A stretch of 57,158 bases of DNA from Alphaproteobacteria bacterium (GTDB lineage Bacteria > Pseudomonadota > Alphaproteobacteria > Reyranellales > Reyranellaceae): the NCBI GenBank assembly GCA_947474005.1, contig CANJHI010000012.1, positions 1 to 57,158 of the forward strand. Direction: 5' to 3'. Shown piece by piece: positions 1-7,358 of this stretch. Each line of letters begins with the position of its first letter. Positions within the stretch are counted from its first letter, which is position 1. A model generated the notes under the pieces. The model made no database searches and was not told the origin of the DNA. It worked only from the letters and a program-made list of their open reading frames with translations. The position numbers and the translations under genes were made by a program.

Positions 1-41
1 ACATCGGCTAGCGTCAACTATCGATTCGATCGGCTGCCTCG

Positions 42-84
42 TCTCATCCTGATTGTCGCGCCGTTCTCATCCTGATTGTCGCGC
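42..84. repeat. 20-bp direct repeat, two copies 23 bp apart
   Basis: A 20-base sequence starting TCTCATCCTG occurs at 42-61 and is repeated exactly at 65-84. It lies in the 263-base leader before the first gene. I see no convincing coding sequence in that leader. At 194-211 a 6-bp hairpin (GCCACT/AGTGGC) is followed by a T-rich stretch and could be a weak terminator of a gene left of the window. Confidence 0.7.
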
Positions 85-263
85 TACAGGAGCCGAAGAA
101 GCCGAGGCCCCGCAAGCCCTGGTGGGGCAAGCCACCTCGCTTGGCGTCGCGCCGCCGTCGAACCTCAACAAGTTGTAGTCTTTGTTGCGTTTGGCCACTT
201 CCTGCAGTGGCTTGATGTTCCTGTTTTGTTCACGTAGGAGTCTGCGTCTGGAGGTGCTGCCGC

Positions 264-665
264 ATGACCGTTTCTACACTTCGCGATGTTGCCGTCTGGC
301 TCGATGCTCAAGTCTTCGCGTCGCGGCATCCCCGGCCGTACATCGTCGTCGGCCGCATTGATCCAGACGTCACGTCGAAATCAAAACGTCCCGAGGATCA
401 GTGCCTGCCGCTGCTCGCGGCGGCGATCGATCTCGTCGGCAATGTCGGCGAATGGAGCGGCACCGTGGAGAATTCCGGCTGGACGATCCGGCTCGCCTTC
501 GCACGCGGCGACGATGCCGCCCGGCTCTGTGCCTTCCTGAAGGCGACGCCCGTTCCCAACGGCATCGACAGTGACTTCATGGCGTCGTTCCGGCTGGATC
601 GCCGCCTGTATAACGATCTGCTTGAGGCGCGCGAATTGCGGGAGCAGGGGCGCAAGGCTGCCTAG
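264..665 (+). CDS. Hypothetical protein, 133 aa
   Basis: A small soluble protein that I do not recognise. It has no signal peptide or membrane segment. The middle (about residues 45-100) is a mix of hydrophobic and charged residues typical of a small alpha/beta domain, and the C-terminus is a charged helix ending near REQGRKAA. The ATG is preceded by GGAGGTG about 9 bases upstream, which supports this start. The next gene begins 32 bases downstream on the same strand with its own strong ribosome binding site, so the two may be co-transcribed. The codon usage looks normal for the neighbourhood, so I regard it as a real gene of unknown function. Confidence 0.7.
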   Translation: MTVSTLRDVAVWLDAQVFASRHPRPYIVVGRIDPDVTSKSKRPEDQCLPLLAAAIDLVGNVGEWSGTVENSGWTIRLAFARGDDAARLCAFLKATPVPNGIDSDFMASFRLDRRLYNDLLEARELREQGRKAA

Positions 666-697
666 CCCACAGCAACACTGACGGAGGAGAGCGGACG

Positions 698-1099
698 ATG
701 ATTACGGGTGGCTGTCATTGCGGCGCAATACGCTATCAGGCCGAGGGCGATGTCCTCACTCACGCGCTGTGTCATTGCACGGATTGTCGGCGCCACGCGG
801 GTGCGCCGATGGTCGGCTGGACGATGTACACGCAAAGCGCGGTCAAGGTGATGAAGGGTACACCCAAGGTCTACGCCTCTTCGGAACATGGCCGGCGGCA
901 TTTCTGCCCCGATTGCGGCACCGGACTCTTCTACGAAAACGCGAAGATGCTGCCGGGGATCATCGATATTCAGAGCGCGACCTATGACGATCCTGACCTG
1001 GTTCCGGCGCAAGCGCATATCCAGGTTGCCGAGCGGATCAGGTGGATGGAGCGCGCCCATGAACTGCCGGTGTTCGAGCGCTACCCGCCGCAGGAGTAG
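698..1099 (+). CDS. GFA-family (Mss4-like) zinc-binding protein
   Basis: A 133-residue protein of the GFA family, named after glutathione-dependent formaldehyde-activating enzyme. The zinc ligands are clear: CHC at residues 6-8, a CHCxxC cluster at 25-30, and CPDCG at 70-74. Length and cysteine spacing fit a complete single-domain member. Family members are cytoplasmic and many have no proven reaction, so formaldehyde activation should not be assumed. GGAGGAGA upstream supports the start. Its stop codon directly abuts the broken end of an opposing glutathione S-transferase fragment. Confidence 0.88.
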   Translation: MITGGCHCGAIRYQAEGDVLTHALCHCTDCRRHAGAPMVGWTMYTQSAVKVMKGTPKVYASSEHGRRHFCPDCGTGLFYENAKMLPGIIDIQSATYDDPDLVPAQAHIQVAERIRWMERAHELPVFERYPPQE

Positions 1100-1317
1100 T
1101 GTCCCAGCTTTGGCAGCCGCCGTCCGTCGACTTCCAGGATGGGGACCTCGCCCATCGCGTTGGTCGCGGCGCGCCAGCCGGGGTCGCGGGACTGACCGCC
1201 GGCGAAGTCGACGCCGACCGGCTCCCAGTCCAGCCCGGTGCCATTCAGGAACAGCGCGACCTTGAACGAATTGCCCGAGCCGCCGACGCAGTACAGCCGA
1301 TATCTTGCCATGGTCAT
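1081..1317 (-). pseudogene. Truncated glutathione S-transferase (N-terminal domain only)
   Basis: The reading frame encodes about 78 residues. It starts like a GST thioredoxin-fold domain: MARYRLYCVGGSGNSFKV, then the conserved GEVPILEVDGRRL glutathione-binding region. Complete GSTs are about 200 residues, and the helical C-terminal domain is missing here. Homology appears to stop near 1100-1110, exactly where the opposing GFA gene ends, and the last residues are read from the complement of that gene. A strong ribosome binding site (GGAGGAAAA) precedes ATG 1317, with an alternative ATG at 1311. The simplest reading is a deletion that removed the 3' part of the gene. Expression of a truncated peptide is possible. 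Confidence 0.75.
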
Positions 1318-1323
1318 TTTCCT

Positions 1324-1341
1324 CCAAGATCGGGATCTTGG
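1324..1341. promoter_or_regulatory. Perfect 8-bp inverted repeat upstream of the GST fragment
   Basis: CCAAGATC and GATCTTGG are separated by two bases and lie immediately upstream of the ribosome binding site of the GST fragment. It could be an operator or a leader hairpin of the formerly complete gene. Confidence 0.45.
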
Positions 1342-1387
1342 ATGCCGGCTGCTGACACCGTTGAGTCAGGAGCGCTCGGGCGCTCTT

Positions 1388-1470
1388 CTCATGCTCTTCC
1401 GGACCGCGGGCCTCCGGCCCGCTCATGATCATGATGCGGGCCGGAGGCCCGCGGTCCCTATGAACATGAG
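1388..1470. repeat. REP-like palindrome with 22-bp perfect stem
   Basis: A 22-base arm at 1401-1422 (starting GGACCGCGGGCC) is perfectly complementary to 1436-1457, with a 13-base loop of repeated TCATGA/ATGAT. Pairing continues imperfectly outward: CTCATG at 1388 faces CATGAG ending at 1470. Very GC-rich intergenic hairpins of this size are typical of dispersed REP/BIME-type elements, or can act as bidirectional terminators. It lies between two minus-strand genes, near the rearranged GST fragment. A 12-base piece of the same sequence occurs near 25771-25781, probably by chance. Confidence 0.75.
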
Positions 1471-1490
1471 CGCTACTGGAGTGGCGCCGT

Positions 1491-1886
1491 CTACTTCCCC
1501 GCTGGCGCCTTGGTCGGATCGCCGAGAGTCTTGTTGAGCGCGACCGCCTTGGCAGCGAGGCGGCGGGCGGTGAAGGCATCGATGGGCGTGCCCTTGGCGA
1601 TCTCGAGCGTGGCCATTTCGAACTTTCCGCCGGGCTTTAGCCGGGGCTCGATCAGGCGCAGGCGCTGGCCGCGCCAGAAGCCGAACAGCACGCGCTCTTC
1701 CTCGGCGCGGATCAGCAGGACGGGGCCGCGCGCGAAATAGACGAGATGGCCCCACTTGATCATCTCGTCGAACGTCCCCGCCGAGCGAACGGCGGCGCGC
1801 AGCGTCTCGACGCAGTCGCGGCGCCAGCCCCGCAGCGCGTTCACGTAAGCGTCGGGGCTGGCGGCGGACGGGGTCTTGTTCATCAT
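1491..1886 (-). CDS. DUF1801 domain protein
   Basis: A 131-residue soluble protein of the DUF1801 (YdhG-like) family, whose function is not established. The N-terminal helix region is followed by the family-typical segment around IKWGHLVYFARG and GFWRG. The N-terminus MMNKTP is the third copy of a 17-bp tandemly repeated start region. Two upstream copies encode the tiny ORF MMKKTR and stop on TGA codons overlapping the next ATG. The upstream minus-strand membrane-protein gene ends at 1928, only 41 bases away, so read-through or translational coupling is plausible. The best Shine-Dalgarno-like sequence (AGGGG) lies before the first decoy start at 1920, not before 1886. Confidence 0.82.
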   Translation of the reverse strand: MMNKTPSAASPDAYVNALRGWRRDCVETLRAAVRSAGTFDEMIKWGHLVYFARGPVLLIRAEEERVLFGFWRGQRLRLIEPRLKPGGKFEMATLEIAKGTPIDAFTARRLAAKAVALNKTLGDPTKAPAGK

Positions 1887-1920
1887 CGTGTCTTCTTCAT
1901 CATCGTGTTTTCTTCATCAT
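1879..1920 (-). repeat. 17-bp tandem repeat covering the start of the DUF1801 gene
   Basis: The unit TTCATCATCGTGTCTTC (plus strand, 1879-1895) recurs at 1896-1912 with one change, and a partial third copy occupies 1913-1920. On the minus strand this gives ATG-ATG starts at 1920, 1903 and 1886. The first two open MMKKTR mini-ORFs ending at 1900 and 1883. Each TGA overlaps the next ATG by the sequence ATGA. Confidence 0.85.
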
Positions 1921-1927
1921 AGGGCCC

Positions 1928-2725
1928 CTACGACACCGTGAGCAGGTAGCGCGCCAGCATCCCGTCGCGCGGGGACGGCAGAAGCATCGGCGCCGCGTAC
2001 AGTTTGGCGATGATCGCGCAGCCGTCGGCATCGGACAATTTGGCGAGGCCGACCACCTTCTCGAAATCGGCGGCGGTAAAGCCCGCCTCCGTGAGCAGAC
2101 GCGACACCTCCTGGTCGGTGAGCTTCTGTGGTGCTGCCGGGCGCGCGCGGCCGTTCAGGTAGGCGTCCTCCTGCGCCGCGAGCGAGCGCCGGAAGAGGGC
2201 GCCGCCGTCGCTGCTCAGCCGGCTTGGATTGCGGATCCCGATCACGCCGAACTCCTTGCACAGCGCCGGATCCGTGCCCTGCAGGTATTTCACGAACGCC
2301 TGCATGGCTTTTATGGCGCCCAGCGCCGACGCATCGTCGGCGTTCCGGAGCGCGGGCACGATGATGTCGCGGCGGACCTCGCCGCCCACCACGAAGGTTT
2401 GCTGCGGTCCGTTGCCGGTCGGGTTCTTGAGCTCCGCCTCGATGGCGCGACGGAACCGGGTTTCCACTTCGGGGTTTTCCTTCAGCACCAGGCCGACCAA
2501 AGGCGCTTCCCGCACGACCTGCAGGGCCTCTTCGACGGTCGACGCGTTGTCCAGGGTCGTCAGATATTTGAGGCCGAAGCCGGTCACCGCCGCCGATATC
2601 GCGGCGGCCGCCGCGATCGTCCCGAGCTGCAGGGCGCGTCCCATGCCGGCCGGTTTGCGGTTGTGAAGGTACGCCGCCATGGCGACGGCTGCGGCGATGC
2701 CCACGATCGTTGCCCAGATCTCCAT
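1928..2725 (-). CDS. Hypothetical membrane-anchored protein, 265 aa
   Basis: I do not recognise this family. Two hydrophobic segments at the N-terminus (about residues 4-20 and 34-52, the second rich in alanine) suggest an inner-membrane anchor. The remaining ~200 residues are soluble and charged with several predicted helices. The ATG lies one base after the stop codon of the upstream membrane protein (2729-2727), so the two are almost certainly one operon with coupled translation. No strong ribosome binding site precedes it, consistent with coupling. The partner resembles a sensor-type membrane domain, so a signalling role is possible but unproven. Confidence 0.7.
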   Translation of the reverse strand: MEIWATIVGIAAAVAMAAYLHNRKPAGMGRALQLGTIAAAAAISAAVTGFGLKYLTTLDNASTVEEALQVVREAPLVGLVLKENPEVETRFRRAIEAELKNPTGNGPQQTFVVGGEVRRDIIVPALRNADDASALGAIKAMQAFVKYLQGTDPALCKEFGVIGIRNPSRLSSDGGALFRRSLAAQEDAYLNGRARPAAPQKLTDQEVSRLLTEAGFTAADFEKVVGLAKLSDADGCAIIAKLYAAPMLLPSPRDGMLARYLLTVS

Positions 2726-2726
2726 A

Positions 2727-3452
2727 TCAGGGCGACGCCGCGCCGATGCCGCGCGATGCGGCGGTCTCCAGGGCGTGCTGGCGTTCGTTGGCCATCAACA
2801 CCAGGCCGAACGTCACCAACAGCACGCACACGGTGCTGAGGTACATGCCGTAACCCCACAGCATGTCGGCGGTTTCCGGATCGACGATGTCGAACCAGTC
2901 GAGCCCCAGCAGGCCGACGCGGAACAGGCGGGCGGCGGCGATGCCGGCCAGGGCCGCCGCGGCGAGGCGGCGGCTGCGCAGGCCGTCCTGCCGGCCGCCG
3001 TGCCAGGTCTCCCAGGCCGTCACCAGTGCCAGGCCGCCGACGAACAGCGAGTACACGAGCGACTGGGCGCGCAGCGCCGCGCCCATCTGCCAGCTCACGG
3101 TGACCAGGAGCACGAAGACGCAGGTGATCGCGGCGGCGATGATCGTCATGCGCAGCGGTGGCGCCGTGTCGCCGTTGAAGCGGCGCATGCTCACCCACAT
3201 GGTGGCGAAGCTCGCCACGGTGAGCGCGTCGGCGGCCACGAAGAGGGCCGCCGATGTTCCCGGCCCGCGCAGCGTGAACAGCAGCGTGCCGACGCTGCCC
3301 AGCACCAGCGCGGCGGCCCAGCTGCGCAGCGCCACGGCATCGCGATGGCGATACCAGGCGAGCAGCGACACGCCGGCCGCGACCAGGGTGGCGACAACGC
3401 TGACGACGTCGAGCGTGGGCAAGTGCAGATGGACGTACATCGGTCGGGCCAT
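2727..3452 (-). CDS. Multi-pass membrane protein resembling a diguanylate-cyclase sensor domain
   Basis: About 241 residues with roughly six to seven hydrophobic helices. The N-terminus (HLHLPTLDVVSVVATL, then ALRSWAAALVLGSVGTLLF) closely resembles the membrane domain that precedes GGDEF domains in many diguanylate cyclases. No GGDEF or other output domain follows. The protein ends about 20 residues after the last helix, so it is a stand-alone membrane module. I chose the ATG at 3452 (MARPMYV); upstream in-frame codons lack membrane or family character, and 3440 is an alternative. It is coupled to the downstream 265-residue protein, which might supply an output function. Confidence 0.65.
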   Translation of the reverse strand: MARPMYVHLHLPTLDVVSVVATLVAAGVSLLAWYRHRDAVALRSWAAALVLGSVGTLLFTLRGPGTSAALFVAADALTVASFATMWVSMRRFNGDTAPPLRMTIIAAAITCVFVLLVTVSWQMGAALRAQSLVYSLFVGGLALVTAWETWHGGRQDGLRSRRLAAAALAGIAAARLFRVGLLGLDWFDIVDPETADMLWGYGMYLSTVCVLLVTFGLVLMANERQHALETAASRGIGAASP

Positions 3453-3535
3453 TCTACACGCTCCCGTCCGAAACGTGGACTCTGTGGCTGCGTCATGTTG
3501 TGGTCTTTCGGGATCTTGGGAAACTGGAGTCATTC

Positions 3536-4468
3536 ATGCGGATTGCGATCGTGGCGCCGGGCGGCGTCGGCGGCTATTTCGGCGGGCTGCTGGCGATGGC
3601 CGGGGAAGATGTCGTGGCGGTGGCGCGCGGCGCCCATCTCGAGGCGATCCGGGCCGGGGGCCTCAGGATCGAGGGCGCGCGCGGCAATCATGTCGCCCCG
3701 ATCGAGGCGAGCGACAACGCGTCGCGTCTCGGCACCGCCGACGTCGTCCTGTTCGCCGTAAAGCTCTTCCAGGCCGAGGCGGCGGCGCGCGCGGCGGCGC
3801 CGTTGTTCGGACCGCAGACGCTCGCCATCTCGCTGCTGAACGGCATCGACGGGCCGGACAAGCTCGCCGCCGGCTTGCCCGGTGTTCCCGTGCTGGGCGG
3901 CTCGGCCTATGTCTCGGCGGTGATCGCCGAGCCCGGTCTCGTGCGCTACACCAGCGCCATGTCGTCGATCGTCTTCGGCGCACCGCAAGGCGACGAAGCG
4001 GCGCGAGCGAAGGCCGCCGATTTCGTCGAGCGCTGCCGGAAGGCGGGTTTCAGTGCCGAGATGACCGACGATATCCAGAGCGCGCTGTGGACCAAGTTCA
4101 TCGGCCTCGCCGCCAATGCCGCCCTCACGTCCGCGGCTCGTCTGCCGGCCGGGCCGCTCTACAGCGACCCCGATGTGATCGAGGTGGCGGCGGCCCTGAT
4201 CGCCGAAGGTGCATCGGTGGCGCGCGCCGCGGGTGCCAAGGTGGCGGACGATATCGAACCGGTGAGCGTCGGACGCCTCAAACAGTTTCCGCCCGGCATG
4301 TATGCCTCGATGTATCACGACATCGCCAAGGGCGGCCCGCTCGAGGTCGACGGCCTGTCGGGCTACATCGTGCGCGAGGGACGGAGGCTGGGCGTGCCGA
4401 CGCCGTATCACGCCGCCCTCTACGCCGTGCTGAAGCCGCATCGCGCCGGGATGCCGAAGGTCGGGTGA
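3536..4468 (+). CDS. Ketopantoate reductase-family protein (2-dehydropantoate 2-reductase-like)
   Basis: A 310-residue NAD(P)-dependent oxidoreductase of the PanE/ApbA fold. The Rossmann motif GGVGGYFGG lies at residues 9-17 directly after the first beta strand. The C-terminal helical domain carries the family signature around LWTKFIGLAANAALT, with the conserved lysine and asparagine. Classical PanE reduces 2-dehydropantoate to pantoate for vitamin B5, but paralogues in catabolic clusters often act on other 2-oxo acids. The adjacent TctC-type receptor gene 4 bases downstream points to a catabolic role. I place the start at MRIAIV rather than the 12-codon upstream extension. Confidence 0.85.
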   Translation: MRIAIVAPGGVGGYFGGLLAMAGEDVVAVARGAHLEAIRAGGLRIEGARGNHVAPIEASDNASRLGTADVVLFAVKLFQAEAAARAAAPLFGPQTLAISLLNGIDGPDKLAAGLPGVPVLGGSAYVSAVIAEPGLVRYTSAMSSIVFGAPQGDEAARAKAADFVERCRKAGFSAEMTDDIQSALWTKFIGLAANAALTSAARLPAGPLYSDPDVIEVAAALIAEGASVARAAGAKVADDIEPVSVGRLKQFPPGMYASMYHDIAKGGPLEVDGLSGYIVREGRRLGVPTPYHAALYAVLKPHRAGMPKVG

Positions 4469-4472
4469 GGAC

Positions 4473-5459
4473 ATGTTCTTTCTGACCAGACGAACCCTTT
4501 TGGCCGGCGCTTCGGTCGCGGCTCTTGCAGCGTCCCTGGCGGCACCGCTCGCGGCGCAGACCTATCCGTCGCGGCCGATCCGCTATGTCGTGCCCTTCGC
4601 GGCGGGCGCGGGCGTGCTCGACATCATGGCGCGCATCGTGAGCCAGCATCTCGGCACCAGCCTCGGCCAGCAGGTGGTGGTCGACAATCGGCCCGGCGCC
4701 GGCGGCAACGTGGGCGCGGAGATCGCGGCCAAGGCGGCGCCCGACGGTTATACGATGCTGATGGGCAACACCGCGCTGGTGGTGAGCCCGTATCTCTTCG
4801 CCAAACTGCCATTCGATCCGCTGACGGATTTTGTGCCGGTCACCCAGGTGAATTCCGCGCCGCTGCTGCTGGTCGTTCATCCGTCTCTGCCGGTGACATC
4901 GGTGGCCGAGCTGATCGCCTACGCCAAGGCGCGGCCGGGCCAGCTCAATTACGGCTCGGGCGGCATCGGCACCACGCCATTCCTCGCGACGGAACTCTTC
5001 AAGTCGCTGGCGGGCATCGACGTGGTCCATGTGCCCTACAAGGGCGGTGCGCCGGCGCTGGCCGATCTGGTGGCCGGGCAATTGTCGTTCATGATCGAGA
5101 ATGTGCCGGGCACGCTGCCGTTCGTGAAGGACGGCAAGCTGCGCGCGCTCGCCATCACCAGCCGCCAGCGCCTGCCGCTGGTGCCCGAAGTGCCGACGAT
5201 GATCGAGGCGGGCGTGGCCGACTACGAGATGATCGGCTGGAACGGCATCTTTCTGCCCAAGGGCACGCCGGCCGAGATCACCACACGGCTCAATGCCGAC
5301 CTGGTGAAAGTGCTGGGCACCGGCGAGATGAAGGAGCAGCTCGGCAAGCTCGGAGCCGAGCCGGTCGGCAGCACGCCGGCCGCGTTCGCGGCCTTCGTGC
5401 AGGCCGAGTCGCGGCGCTGGGGCAAGATCATAAAAGATCTCGGCATCAAGCCGGAGTAG
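4473..5459 (+). CDS. TctC/Bug-family tripartite tricarboxylate receptor
   Basis: A 328-residue periplasmic solute receptor. A signal sequence with a possible twin-arginine (TRRTLLAGASVAAL) is followed by the mature start QTYPSRPIRYVVPFAAGA, which is diagnostic of the Bug family. The conserved VVVDNRPGAGGN and APDGYT motifs follow. Such receptors bind carboxylates and related acids for TctAB permeases. No tctA or tctB is present in the window, as is usual for the many orphan Bug proteins of these bacteria. The gene starts 4 bases after the reductase gene and its last 14 bases overlap the convergent gene. Confidence 0.9.
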   Translation: MFFLTRRTLLAGASVAALAASLAAPLAAQTYPSRPIRYVVPFAAGAGVLDIMARIVSQHLGTSLGQQVVVDNRPGAGGNVGAEIAAKAAPDGYTMLMGNTALVVSPYLFAKLPFDPLTDFVPVTQVNSAPLLLVVHPSLPVTSVAELIAYAKARPGQLNYGSGGIGTTPFLATELFKSLAGIDVVHVPYKGGAPALADLVAGQLSFMIENVPGTLPFVKDGKLRALAITSRQRLPLVPEVPTMIEAGVADYEMIGWNGIFLPKGTPAEITTRLNADLVKVLGTGEMKEQLGKLGAEPVGSTPAAFAAFVQAESRRWGKIIKDLGIKPE

Positions 5460-6360
5460 CGCGCACCGCCTGCTCGGCCATCGCCGTGTCGACGCAGGCC
5501 TCGAACGCAATGTCGCGCGACAGCGCGCCCGAGGCGCGCATCGCGGCGTGCAGGCGATCATATCCCTCGCGGCGGATGACGGGATCGGGCCCCCACAGGC
5601 CCAGCGTCCGGTAGCGGTCGATGCAGGCGGCAAAGATCGGCGTCGCGAGGTCGGGGAAGTAATCTTTCAGGATGCCGGCGATCTCGATGGCAGGCGTCTT
5701 GGCAAACCACTGCAGGGTGCGATGGATGGCGCGGGTCATGCGCTGCATCTCGTCGGCGCGCTGGGTGAGGACATCGCGGCGCGTCACCAGCGTGGTGTAG
5801 GCGGTGAGGCCGCGCGTGGCGGCGGCGTTCCAGACATGGCCGGCCCCCGAGGCGATCAGCCGCTCGGCATAGGGCTGGAACACTTGGATGGCGTCGAGTT
5901 TGCTGGCCGCGAGGGCGGCCTCGTTCTCGGCCATCGTCTTGTCGGTGACGCGGTCGAGCGCGGCCGGGTCGACGCCGGCCTGCCGTAGATCGTTCGCCAG
6001 GCAGATCCAGGGCGTCGGCACTTCCGAGACCGTGGCGAAACGCAGGCCCTTCAGGTCCACGAAGCGGAAGTCGGGCCTGGGCTTGGCGCCGATGATGAAG
6101 AAGGGATCGCGCGCCACGACATCGCAGAAGCAGACGAGATCGCAGGCCGGCTCGGCGTCGTGCAGCATCATCACGCGCAGCGGCCCGCCCCACATCACGT
6201 CGACCTCGCCGGCGCGCAGCACAGCGACGGCAGCTCCCGGGCTGGGCGAGGGAACCATCGCTACCTCGACGCCCGCCGCGGCAAAGGCGCCGGTCGCCTG
6301 GGTGGCATAGAAGGGCGCGTAGAACAGGGCGCGGAAATTCTCGGACAGTCTGATCGTCAT
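5446..6360 (-). CDS. NMT1/SsuA-like binding protein without signal peptide
   Basis: A 304-residue protein with the type-2 periplasmic-binding fold of the NMT1/THI5/SsuA group: an early strand pair, then AVLRAGEVDVMWGGP, VDLKGLRFA and a C-terminal helix bundle. It has no export signal. The ATG at 6360 has GGGAGA in front of it, and the frame is closed by a stop codon 27-25 bases upstream, so a hidden signal peptide is excluded. It may be a cytoplasmic ligand binder or an enzyme of the fold, as known for THI5-type HMP-P synthases and for 4,5-dihydroxyphthalate decarboxylase. Its ligand is unknown. It is divergent from the epoxide-hydrolase-like gene. Confidence 0.78.
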   Translation of the reverse strand: MTIRLSENFRALFYAPFYATQATGAFAAAGVEVAMVPSPSPGAAVAVLRAGEVDVMWGGPLRVMMLHDAEPACDLVCFCDVVARDPFFIIGAKPRPDFRFVDLKGLRFATVSEVPTPWICLANDLRQAGVDPAALDRVTDKTMAENEAALAASKLDAIQVFQPYAERLIASGAGHVWNAAATRGLTAYTTLVTRRDVLTQRADEMQRMTRAIHRTLQWFAKTPAIEIAGILKDYFPDLATPIFAACIDRYRTLGLWGPDPVIRREGYDRLHAAMRASGALSRDIAFEACVDTAMAEQAVRATPA

Positions 6361-6477
6361 GATGTGCGATCTCCCCAAGCCAGTTCACCACATCGCGCAG
6401 CCCTCGCACACAAGCTTTCGATATCTCGCGGCCACCGCGAAGCGCTAGACTGGCGACGAAAGTGGGGGGAACGGGCG

Positions 6478-7347
6478 ATGGACGCTGCGGCGGCTGTCAC
6501 GCATCACTACGCGGAGATCGGCGAGGTCATGCTGCACTACGTGACGGCGGGCAAGGGTCCGCCCGTCGTGCTGATCCATGGCTGGCCGCAAACCTGGTAC
6601 GAGTGGCGCCATACGATCGCGGCGCTCGCGCCCAACTACACCGTCATCGCCCCCGACATGCGCGGCCTCGGCGACAGCTCACGGCCGCTCACCGGCTACG
6701 ACAAGCGCACCATCGGCAACGACATCTGGCGGCTGGTGACGGAAACGCTGGGCCACAAGCGCTTCCTCCTGGTCGGGCACGACTGGGGCGGTCCGACCGC
6801 CTATGCCATCGCCGCCGACCATCCCGAATCGGTCGAGAAGCTCGTGATCGTCGATGTCGTCATTCCAGGCGACGGCGGCGATTTCAGCCAGGGTGGCCGA
6901 CGCTGGCATCACCAGTTCCACGTCACCCCCGATCTGCCCGAAGCGCTGACCCAAGGCCGTGAACGTATCTACCTGCAATGGTTCTATCAAACCTTCGCCT
7001 ATCGGCCGGGCGCCATTTCCGACGCCGACATCGACGAGTTCGCCCGCACTTATAGCCAACCCGGTGCGATGCGCGCGGGCTTCAGCCTCTATCGCGCGAT
7101 GTTCCAGGACGCCAAGGTCAATGCCGCGCAACTCGCGACCGGCTTCCGCTTGCCGATGCCGGTGCTGGCGATCGGCGGCGGGTCCAGCTATCCGCACGCC
7201 CGCGGACGCGGCAGCGAGCCCGAACAGAGCCTGCGCCGTGTTGCGACCAACGTGCGCGGCGCGGTGATCGCCGAGTGCGGCCACTTCGTGCCCGAGGAGC
7301 AGCCCGCCGAGCTGAACAGGCTGCTGCTCGAATTTTTTGCGGAATAG
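6478..7347 (+). CDS. Alpha/beta hydrolase, epoxide hydrolase/haloacetate dehalogenase type
   Basis: A 289-residue cytoplasmic alpha/beta hydrolase. HGWPQTWYEWR at residues 34-44 carries the oxyanion HGxP element. The nucleophile motif GHDWGG places aspartate at 102, and the catalytic histidine is in GHFVPEEQP near 269. An aspartate nucleophile followed by tryptophan is the hallmark of soluble epoxide hydrolases and fluoroacetate dehalogenases, which form an ester intermediate. The ATG is preceded by GGGGGGA. The amidohydrolase gene follows 11 bases later, so the two probably act on one catabolic substrate. Confidence 0.88.
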   Translation: MDAAAAVTHHYAEIGEVMLHYVTAGKGPPVVLIHGWPQTWYEWRHTIAALAPNYTVIAPDMRGLGDSSRPLTGYDKRTIGNDIWRLVTETLGHKRFLLVGHDWGGPTAYAIAADHPESVEKLVIVDVVIPGDGGDFSQGGRRWHHQFHVTPDLPEALTQGRERIYLQWFYQTFAYRPGAISDADIDEFARTYSQPGAMRAGFSLYRAMFQDAKVNAAQLATGFRLPMPVLAIGGGSSYPHARGRGSEPEQSLRRVATNVRGAVIAECGHFVPEEQPAELNRLLLEFFAE

Positions 7348-7358
7348 GGGAGGCGGAA

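Noticed and set aside
12-216. Possible C-terminus of an upstream gene in the first 216 bases (contains a Lys/Arg/Pro-rich piece EPKKPRPRKPWWGK)
   Set aside because: No start, no family similarity and a direct repeat inside. It could be a decayed gene end, but the evidence is too weak to list.
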